Shown here: piece after piece, positions 1-5,014 of the stretch
Numbering within the stretch: the first letter of the stretch is position 1
How the letters are laid out: each line of letters opens with the position of its first letter
From: an uncultured Alphaproteobacteria bacterium
GTDB lineage: Bacteria > Pseudomonadota > Alphaproteobacteria > Minwuiales > Minwuiaceae
DNA: 5,014 nt
Reading direction: 5' to 3'
NCBI GenBank assembly: GCA_913064755.1
Contig: CAJYBQ010000299.1
Coordinates: 1-5,014, forward strand
Translations under genes and position numbers: made by a program
Notes under the pieces: generated by a model
What the model was told of the DNA's origin: nothing
The model's input: the letters and a program-made list of their open reading frames with translations, nothing else
Database searches by the model: none

Positions 1-50
1 GGCGACGTTGCCGGCGGGTGGGCAGCGCACGAGCGCGGCCGCGGCAGGTC

Positions 51-3000
51 TCAGAGCCGCTTGCGGTAGGCAAAGCTGAGCGGTGCTTTCGTGTCGGGGT
101 GGATGATGTGGTGGCGCTCGTCGAAGACGGCAATCAGCGGGGTCTGTTCCGACAGCAGCATGCCATTGCCGAACACGTCGCCGGACATGTCGCCCACACC
201 CACCGCCGTGAAGGGCTGGGTCTGGATATCGGTGCCCATTTCCCGGAAATGGCGTTTCACGCATTCCCACGCACCACGGGCCGTGATGCCCATCTTCTTG
301 TGGTCATAGCCCGCGGCCCCGCCACTGGCGAACGCATCGCCAAGCCAGAAGCCGTAGTCCACCGCGACCTGGTTGGCATAGTCGGAGAACGTGGCCGTGC
401 CCTTGTCGGCGGCCACCACCAGGTAGGGATCATCGTCATCGCGACGCACCACGTCACGCGGCGGCACGATGGCGCCCTCGACGATGTTGTCGGTGATGTC
501 CAGCAGGCTGGAGATGAAGCTGCGGTAACAGGCAATGCCTTCGGCCTGAACGGCCTCCCGATCGCCACCGACCGGCATCTTCTTGGGCACGAAGCCGCCC
601 TTGGAACCCGTCGGCACGATGACGGAGTTCTTCACCATCTGGGCCTTCACCAGCCCCAGAACCTCTGTCCTGAAGTCCTCCCGCCGGTCGGACCAGCGCA
701 GGCCGCCGCGGGCGACCAGTCCGCCGCGCAGGTGCACACCTTCGAAACGGGGGCTGTAGACGAAGATTTCCCGCAGGGGCCGGGGCAGGGGCAGGTCGTG
801 CAAGGCCTGGCTGTCGAACTTGAAGGATGCATAGGGCCGGACGCTGCCATCCTCGGCGCGCTGGTAGAAACTGGTGCGCAGGGTGGAGCGGATGGCATTG
901 AGGAAGCGGCGCAGGATGCGATCCTGGTCCAGGCTCTCGACGTCGTTCAACAGGACCTCGACCGATTCCACGATGGTTTCCGACATCTCGTCGCGGGCGT
1001 CGCCGGCGGCGGGGTCGAACTGCACCCGGAACAGTTCCACCAGCAATTCGGTGACGGCCTGGTTGGCGGCCAGCGTCGTCTCCATGTATTCCTGGCTGAA
1101 CTGGATCCCGGCCTGACGCAGGAACTTGCAGTACGCCCGCAGCATGGTGACCTCGGCGGGATCGAGACCAATGCCGAGGATCAGGCGGTTGAAGCCGTCA
1201 TCCTCCATCTCGCCATGGAAGATGCGCAGGAACCCGTCCTCGAAACCCTGCTTCACCGTCGAGAGGGCGAGGGCCTTGCCACCCATGTTCTCGGTGCGGA
1301 AGTCATGGATCCAGCACAGCGGCTGCACCGGATCGCCGACGGTGTAGGTCTGCTCCGAAAGCACGCGCAGGCCCAGGTTCTCCAGCATGGGCAGCACGTC
1401 GGACAGTGCCAGTGCCTGCCCCTTGCGGAACAGCTTCAGGCGAACGACGTGGTCGTCGTCCTCCACCTTGCGGTAGAGGTTCAGACCCAGGCCGTTGGCC
1501 GGAGTCGCCTCTATCCGGTCGATGTCGATCCGGGCCAGTCCGGGGGAGAATGCCTCCCGATAGGCGGCGGTGAACGCGGTGCCGAAACGCTGCAGCAAGC
1601 GTGACGCGCCTTCTTCGCCATGCGCGTCGCCGAGCGTTTCCGCCAGCGCGTCGTCCCAGGACCGGGCTTCCTCGATCAGGCGCCGTTCCAGGGCGGCGTA
1701 TTCGACCGTCCCGCCCTCGGGATTGCCGCCAACGATGACGTGCAGCCGCGCCAGCGCGGAATCCCCGATCTGGGTATAGAAGGCGGAGATGCGGCCCCCC
1801 AGCCCCTTGGCCAGGATCTTCTCGAACTTCCGCCGCAGCTCGGAATCGTAGCGGTCACGCGGGATGAAGATCAGGCAGGAATAGAACCGCTGGAACCGGT
1901 CACGCCGGACGAACAGCCGGATGCGGGGCCGTTCCTGCAGCGCCAGGATGGCGACGGTGGTGTCGTGCAGTTCATCGACAGACACCTGGAACAGCTCGTC
2001 ACGCGGATAGGTATCCAGCACGTTGACCAGCGCCTTGCCGGCATGGCCGCGCGGATCGAAGCCGGAGCGTTCCAGCACGTCCTGCGCCTTGCGACGCAGA
2101 TAGGGGATTTCCCGCGGCGTGCGGTTGTAGGCGGCCGAGGTGAACAGGCCGACGAAGCGCCGCTCGCCGACCACGTTGCCCGACTTGTCGAAGCGCTTGA
2201 TGCCGATGTAGTCCAGGTGGACGGGGCGATGCACGGGGCTGCGATAATTGGTCTTCGTGACGATCACCAGTTCCGGGCGCTGCAGGAACTCCCGGACTTC
2301 CGGCGACAGGGTGGGGCCACCGGAATGACGGTTCATCACCCGGCGTTCGGAATTGCGCAGCAGGCCCAGGCCGGTACCGCGCACGATCTCCAGCCGTTCG
2401 CTTTCCTGGCTGGCCTGGTAGTCGTATTCGCGATACCCGAGGAACGTGAAGTGGTCCGCGATCATCCATTCCAGCAGGGCCTTGCCCTCGGCCACCTCGG
2501 TGGCATCCAGCGGCGGCGGATTGGCGTCCAGGTCCTTCACGATGGCGCGGGCATTGTCCATCATCGCCGGCCAGTCATCGACCGAGACGCGAACGTCGTC
2601 CAGCATCCGCGAGAGCTTCTGCTGGATGCCTGACAGGGCATCGGCATCGGTCAGGCAGCCGATCTCCACCTGGATGTAGCTTTCGCGCAGCTTGACCGCG
2701 GCGGCCTTCGCCGGACAGAAATGCCCGTCGGCATCGCGCGTCACCTCGATGACCGGATGCGCCAGCGCGTGGATGGAATGGTTGTTCTGGTTCAGCAGCG
2801 AGATGACGGAGTCGACCAGGAACGGCATGTTGTCGTTGACCATCTCGACGATGGTGTGGCGGCTGCTCCAGCCCTGCTCGTCGAGTTGCGGGTTGTAGAC
2901 CCGGACAAGTGCCGTGCCGGGTTGCCGGGTCTCGGCAAACTTCCAGAACGACAGCAGGGACGCATAGGCGTCGTCCGGATCCCTGGCCTCGGCCTCGTCG

Positions 3001-3134
3001 ATGGCCATGTGCGGAGTCATGTGCGCAGCAAAGGCGATCAGCGCCCTGGACTCGTCGGGCTTCAGCCGTTGCCTGCAATGGGCCGTGATCTTTTCCAGCA
3101 GGTTACTGGCTGTAGCCTCGATTGTCGGGTCCAT
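51..3134 (-). CDS. NAD-dependent glutamate dehydrogenase, large GDH180 type; 3' part missing
   Basis: This is the N-terminal and central part of the large NAD-specific glutamate dehydrogenase (EC 1.4.1.2), a cytoplasmic enzyme that oxidises glutamate to 2-oxoglutarate and ammonium. The family is usually about 1,600 residues; this frame has 1,027. Residues 1 to about 650 are the regulatory N-terminal region with ACT-like segments, including VEMVNDNMPFLVDS (96-109), FTFLGYREYD (229-238), GERRFVGLFTS (323-333) and a stretch around RRDRFQRFYSC (410-420). The catalytic domain follows: GGLRWSDRREDFRTEVLGL (810-828), GSKGGF with the likely catalytic Lys845, and AADKGTATF with the likely catalytic Asp910. 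The glycine-rich dinucleotide motif GVGDMSGDVFG is at 979-989, and Asp1005 ends the next strand (LIAVFDERH), as expected for NAD+. The frame stops at TGA (51-53) just after YRKRL, inside the NAD fold, so the product as written should be inactive. The ATG start is supported by AGGGAG eight bases upstream and by the family-like N-terminus. Such genes are often called gdhB or gdh2. Family assignment is very secure; whether the stop is real is not. Confidence 0.95.
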   Translation of the reverse strand: MDPTIEATASNLLEKITAHCRQRLKPDESRALIAFAAHMTPHMAIDEAEARDPDDAYASLLSFWKFAETRQPGTALVRVYNPQLDEQGWSSRHTIVEMVNDNMPFLVDSVISLLNQNNHSIHALAHPVIEVTRDADGHFCPAKAAAVKLRESYIQVEIGCLTDADALSGIQQKLSRMLDDVRVSVDDWPAMMDNARAIVKDLDANPPPLDATEVAEGKALLEWMIADHFTFLGYREYDYQASQESERLEIVRGTGLGLLRNSERRVMNRHSGGPTLSPEVREFLQRPELVIVTKTNYRSPVHRPVHLDYIGIKRFDKSGNVVGERRFVGLFTSAAYNRTPREIPYLRRKAQDVLERSGFDPRGHAGKALVNVLDTYPRDELFQVSVDELHDTTVAILALQERPRIRLFVRRDRFQRFYSCLIFIPRDRYDSELRRKFEKILAKGLGGRISAFYTQIGDSALARLHVIVGGNPEGGTVEYAALERRLIEEARSWDDALAETLGDAHGEEGASRLLQRFGTAFTAAYREAFSPGLARIDIDRIEATPANGLGLNLYRKVEDDDHVVRLKLFRKGQALALSDVLPMLENLGLRVLSEQTYTVGDPVQPLCWIHDFRTENMGGKALALSTVKQGFEDGFLRIFHGEMEDDGFNRLILGIGLDPAEVTMLRAYCKFLRQAGIQFSQEYMETTLAANQAVTELLVELFRVQFDPAAGDARDEMSETIVESVEVLLNDVESLDQDRILRRFLNAIRSTLRTSFYQRAEDGSVRPYASFKFDSQALHDLPLPRPLREIFVYSPRFEGVHLRGGLVARGGLRWSDRREDFRTEVLGLVKAQMVKNSVIVPTGSKGGFVPKKMPVGGDREAVQAEGIACYRSFISSLLDITDNIVEGAIVPPRDVVRRDDDDPYLVVAADKGTATFSDYANQVAVDYGFWLGDAFASGGAAGYDHKKMGITARGAWECVKRHFREMGTDIQTQPFTAVGVGDMSGDVFGNGMLLSEQTPLIAVFDERHHIIHPDTKAPLSFAYRKRL

Positions 3135-3142
3135 GATCTCGA

Positions 3143-3148
3143 CTCCCT
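3143..3148 (-). promoter_or_regulatory. Ribosome binding site of the large glutamate dehydrogenase
   Basis: Read on the minus strand this is AGGGAG, a good Shine-Dalgarno match, with an eight-base spacer to the ATG at 3134-3132. It fixes the start codon, and the N-terminus it gives (MDPTIEATASNLLEK) looks normal for the family. Confidence 0.75.
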
Positions 3149-3240
3149 GTTGGCGCAGTGGCTTGCCTTTGAGGCATGGCTTCTTTTTCGGACACGCGAA
3201 TGACGCGATTTCGTTTTGTGCGCGCTGCTACTAAACCACA

Positions 3241-3252
3241 TCACGTCCGTGA
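3241..3252. promoter_or_regulatory. Perfect short palindrome, possible operator
   Basis: The sequence is TCACG-TC-CGTGA: five-base arms that match perfectly around a two-base centre. It sits about 105 bases upstream of the minus-strand start and about 180 upstream of the gdhA start, ten bases before the TTGACC of the weak gdhA promoter candidate. The position would suit a regulator acting on both genes. I do not recognise it as the site of a named regulator, and an arm of this length can occur by chance. Confidence 0.25.
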
Positions 3253-3303
3253 AGCCGAGTATTGACCACGGGGCATGAGCAACCGACACTGGTCCGCGAG
3301 GGG

Positions 3304-3325
3304 GCGGTGCGCGAGCGCAAACCGC
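3304..3325 (+). promoter_or_regulatory. GC-rich inverted repeat in the probable gdhA leader
   Basis: GCGGT-GCGC-GA-GCGC-AA-ACCGC: two nested perfect arm pairs (five and four bases) with a two-base bulge on the 3' side. In RNA the inner pair would have to open to give a four-base loop. It lies about 105 bases before the gdhA start, so it would be in the 5' leader if transcription starts near 3297. It could be a leader stem-loop or a DNA-binding palindrome, or a chance product of high GC content. Confidence 0.25.
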
Positions 3326-3416
3326 TGCGGCTGTCTGGCTGCTGCAACAAACTCCAGCCATGATATCCGGAATTTTCACGACGACGCGCCGCAAGGGTGC
3401 GCCCGTTAAGCAATTT

Positions 3417-3423
3417 AGGGGGA
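3417..3423 (+). promoter_or_regulatory. Ribosome binding site of gdhA
   Basis: AGGGGGA with a six-base spacer to the ATG at 3430. It decides the start: another ATG at 3423-3425 overlaps this site and is in a different frame. Confidence 0.8.
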
Positions 3424-3429
3424 TGACAC

Positions 3430-4788
3430 ATGGCCTCGGGAAACGAAGCACTACAAAATTTCATGGATGGGCTGGAAAAACGGAATCCGGGCGAGACCGA
3501 ATTCCACCAGGCAGTGATGGAAGTGGCTGCAACCATCATCCCGTTCCTGGACAACAACCCGCGCTACCGGGAAATGCATATCCTGGAACGCATGGCGGAA
3601 CCCGATCGCGTGGTTTCCTTCCGCGTCTGCTGGGAAGATGACCAGGGCAACATCCGCGTCAATCGCGGTCATCGCATCCAGATGAACAATGCGATCGGCC
3701 CGTACAAGGGCGGCCTGCGGTTCCATCCCTCGGTGAACACCTCGGTCCTGAAGTTCCTGGCCTTCGAGCAGACCTTCAAGAACAGCCTCACCGGTCTGCC
3801 GATGGGTGCGGGCAAGGGTGGCGCCAACTTCAATCCGAAGGGCAAGTCCACGAACGAGATCATGCGGTTCTGCCAGTCGTTCATGACGGAGCTGTATCGC
3901 CACATCGGTGCCAATGTCGACGTGCCTGCGGGCGACATCGGCGTCGGCGGGCGCGAGATCGGTTACATGTTCGGCCAGTTCAAGCGCATCACGAACTCGT
4001 TCGAAGGTGTTCTGACCGGCAAGGGGCTGGAATTCGGTGGTTCCCTGGTCCGCAACGAGGCAACCGGCTACGGCGCGGTCTACTTCATGCAGAACATGAT
4101 GAAGGCAGCCGGCAACGACGTGCATGGCAAGGTTGCGGTCGTCTCCGGTTCGGGCAACGTGGCCACCCACGCGGCAGAGAAGCTGATGCAGCTTGGTGCC
4201 CGCCCGGTGACGCTGTCGGATTCCGGCGGCTACATCCATGACCCGGCCGGCTTCACGCAGGAGAAGCTGGACTGGATCAAGGAACTGAAGAACGTGCGTC
4301 GCGGTCGCATCAGCGAATATTGTGACGAGTTCACCGGTTCGACGTTCCATGCGGGCAAGCGCCCGTGGGAAGTGCCGTGCGAACTGGCACTGCCGTGTGC
4401 GACCCAGAACGAACTGGACCTGGACGAAGCCAAGATGCTGATCAAGAACGGCGTGATCAGCGTGGCCGAAGGCGCGAACATGCCGACGTCGAACGAAGGC
4501 GTCGATGCGTTCCTGGACTCCGGCGTGATCTTCGGCCCGGCCAAGGCCGCCAACGCGGGCGGTGTTGCCGTGTCCGGTCTGGAAATGAGCCAGAACTCCG
4601 CACGCATCAGCTGGGATGTCGACCAGATGCAGCAGCACCTGCGTCAGCTCATGGAAGACATCCATGGCCGCTGCGAGACCTACGGCAAGGAATATGGCCG
4701 TGAAGGCACCACCGACTATGTCGCCGGTGCCAACATCGCCGGCTTCGCCAAGGTCGCCGATGCGATGATGGCTTTCGGTGTGGTCTGA
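3430..4788 (+). CDS. gdhA: Glutamate dehydrogenase, hexameric type, probably NADP-specific
   Basis: A complete 452-residue enzyme, the normal length for bacterial hexameric glutamate dehydrogenases of about 50 kDa. It reductively aminates 2-oxoglutarate with ammonium to give L-glutamate in the cytoplasm (EC 1.4.1.4 if NADPH-dependent). The N-terminal substrate domain carries PYKGGLRFHP (91-100, Lys93), FEQTFKNSL (112-120, Lys117), LPMGAGKGGANF (123-134, catalytic Lys129) and VPAGDIGVGGREIGY (165-179, catalytic Asp169). The spacing of these four residues equals that of Lys89, Lys113, Lys125 and Asp165 in the well-studied Clostridium symbiosum enzyme. The cofactor domain starts near residue 210 with ATGYGA, then VVSGSGNVATHA (237-248) as the Rossmann glycine motif. 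TLSDSGG (261-267) follows the second strand and resembles NADP-dependent GdhA proteins such as that of E. coli. The C-terminal GGVAVSGLEMSQNS (377-390) completes the glutamate pocket. The start is backed by AGGGGGA six bases upstream. No frameshift or missing active-site residue is seen. The gene is divergent from the large NAD-dependent enzyme and is followed by a hairpin, so it is probably transcribed alone. Cofactor preference is inferred. Confidence 0.97.
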   Translation: MASGNEALQNFMDGLEKRNPGETEFHQAVMEVAATIIPFLDNNPRYREMHILERMAEPDRVVSFRVCWEDDQGNIRVNRGHRIQMNNAIGPYKGGLRFHPSVNTSVLKFLAFEQTFKNSLTGLPMGAGKGGANFNPKGKSTNEIMRFCQSFMTELYRHIGANVDVPAGDIGVGGREIGYMFGQFKRITNSFEGVLTGKGLEFGGSLVRNEATGYGAVYFMQNMMKAAGNDVHGKVAVVSGSGNVATHAAEKLMQLGARPVTLSDSGGYIHDPAGFTQEKLDWIKELKNVRRGRISEYCDEFTGSTFHAGKRPWEVPCELALPCATQNELDLDEAKMLIKNGVISVAEGANMPTSNEGVDAFLDSGVIFGPAKAANAGGVAVSGLEMSQNSARISWDVDQMQQHLRQLMEDIHGRCETYGKEYGREGTTDYVAGANIAGFAKVADAMMAFGVV

Positions 4789-4803
4789 TCCTTGACCGGA
4801 TCA
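4786..4803 (+). repeat. Perfect inverted repeat containing the gdhA stop codon
   Basis: TGATCC-TTGACC-GGATCA: six-base arms with a six-base loop, beginning with the TGA stop of gdhA. The same bases can pair in other ways, for example GGTC (4782-4785) with GACC (4794-4797), or TTGA (4792-4795) with TCAA (4801-4804). It may be a small 3' RNA structure; it has no U tract and is not a terminator on its own. Confidence 0.4.
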
Positions 4804-4825
4804 ACCACGTCGACAGCATGACAAT

Positions 4826-4870
4826 GAATGTGCGCCCGGTCCCGGCTTTCGGGGCCGGGCGTCTTCATTC
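4826..4870 (+). terminator. Probable Rho-independent terminator of gdhA
   Basis: The core is a 12-base-pair stem, CGCCCGGTCCCG (4833-4844) with CGGGGCCGGGCG (4850-4861), one G-T wobble and a five-base loop GCTTT. An outer five-base pairing, GAATG (4826-4830) with CATTC (4866-4870), could lengthen it. It begins 44 bases after the gdhA stop codon. The 3' side is only mildly U-rich (TCTTCATT), so termination strength is uncertain, but such hairpins after a stop codon in GC-rich bacteria are usually terminators. The near-symmetry could also let it serve a convergent gene from the right. Confidence 0.7.
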
Positions 4871-5014
4871 CCGATTAACGCGGGCAGGCAGTTGGCCATT
4901 GCGCTGGCCCTCCCGGCGAGTGGGCACCTCCTCGGCAACGCGCTGTTCTCCTACCCGTCCGGCGAGGGCGGCTCTGTTCTTGTGAACCTGTTTTGTTGCG
5001 GGTCCCGTTGGTGG
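4871..5014. other. Right flank, no gene identified
   Basis: No complete gene or known motif is visible. Two frames stay open to the window edge. On the plus strand, the frame with codons starting at 4874 has G or C in 38 of 47 third positions, but it has no ATG or GTG near its beginning; TTG at 4892 is the earliest possible start and lacks a good ribosome binding site. Its product would be hydrophobic (LAIALALPASGHLLGNALF). On the minus strand in the same register, a frame entering from the edge ends at TGA (4865-4867) after 49 residues, with only about 60% G+C at third positions; it would be the end of a convergent gene. Neither can be called. Confidence 0.4.

Larger units (their letters stand above)
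3135..3429. other. Divergent intergenic control region between the two glutamate dehydrogenase genes
   Basis: These 295 bases lie between the two start codons and must carry the promoters of both genes unless transcription enters from elsewhere. I see a Shine-Dalgarno site at each end, a perfect short inverted repeat at 3241-3252, a GC-rich inverted repeat at 3304-3325, and a small TGCCT-TTG-AGGCA repeat at 3164-3176 in the leader of the minus-strand gene. The part nearest the minus-strand gene (about 3181-3240) is the richest in A and T. The best sigma-70-like match for gdhA is TTGACC (3262-3267), 17 bases, then GACACT (3285-3290); the -10 half is poor. No convincing -35/-10 pair was found for the minus-strand gene, and no sigma-54 site of full quality on either strand. 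A 44-codon frame at 3275-3409 lacks a properly spaced ribosome binding site and is not called as a gene. Confidence 0.7.

Noticed and set aside
35..42. NotI site as evidence of a cloning vector
   Set aside because: An eight-base GC palindrome is not rare in DNA this GC-rich, and no vector-like sequence is visible in the remaining 34 bases. Kept only as a side note to the interrupted gene.
18..1604. 528-codon open frame on the plus strand
   Set aside because: It lies wholly opposite the large glutamate dehydrogenase, whose minus-strand translation carries clear family motifs throughout. The plus-strand product is rich in His, Gln, Gly and Val, as expected for an antisense shadow, and shows no domain I recognise.
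1620..2633. 337-codon open frame on the plus strand
   Set aside because: Opposite conserved parts of the large dehydrogenase, with no recognisable domain in its product; a shadow of the GC-rich sense codons.
3150..3166. Possible sigma-54 promoter on the plus strand (TGGCGC followed by TTGC)
   Set aside because: The bases look closer to the consensus, but GG and GC are 11 apart instead of 10, and it is more than 260 bases from gdhA.
3224..3239. Possible sigma-54 promoter on the minus strand (GG, ten bases, GC)
   Set aside because: Only the GG and GC pairs match; the CAC and TT bases next to them do not, so it is within chance expectation.
3275..3409. 44-codon frame upstream of gdhA, starting MSNRHWSARG and with four Cys
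   Set aside because: The only purine-rich stretch before its ATG (GGGG, 3270-3273) is one base away, too close for a ribosome binding site, and the frame is interrupted by no recognisable motif. Could be looked at again if a transcript start upstream of 3275 is shown.
3451..4665. 404-codon open frame on the minus strand
   Set aside because: Opposite gdhA, whose catalytic and Rossmann motifs are all intact. No convincing product of its own.

Overview
The window holds two glutamate dehydrogenase genes of different families, pointing away from each other. It looks like a GC-rich Pseudomonadota chromosome, probably gammaproteobacterial. That placement rests on the high G+C at third codon positions, the typical proteobacterial form of the large NAD-dependent enzyme, and clear Shine-Dalgarno sites; I cannot name a genus.

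Layout: (1) 51-3134, minus strand: most of a large 'GDH180'-type NAD-dependent glutamate dehydrogenase, the catabolic enzyme. The frame is intact for 1027 codons and then stops inside the NAD-binding fold, about 50 bases from the left edge of the window. Recognisable family sequence continues in the same frame beyond the stop, so the stop is either a sequence error near an edge or a real disabling mutation. (2) 3135-3429: a 295-base control region between the two genes, with a ribosome binding site at each end, two small inverted repeats and at best a weak promoter candidate. (3) 3430-4788, plus strand: a complete 452-residue hexameric-type glutamate dehydrogenase, gdhA, most likely NADPH-dependent and used for ammonium assimilation. 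(4) 4786-4870: a palindrome that includes the gdhA stop codon, then a strong GC-rich hairpin that is probably the terminator. (5) 4871-5014: a short right flank with no gene I can identify.

The two enzymes catalyse the same interconversion in opposite physiological directions. GdhA would make glutamate from 2-oxoglutarate and ammonium with NADPH; the large enzyme would break glutamate down with NAD+. A shared divergent control region suggests coordinated, perhaps reciprocal, regulation around the glutamate/2-oxoglutarate node. That is inference from layout.

I found no mobile element, CRISPR array, tRNA, rRNA or unfamiliar multi-gene system. The observations most worth a second look are the interrupted 3' part of the large dehydrogenase, the divergent pairing of the two enzymes, and the palindromes around gdhA.
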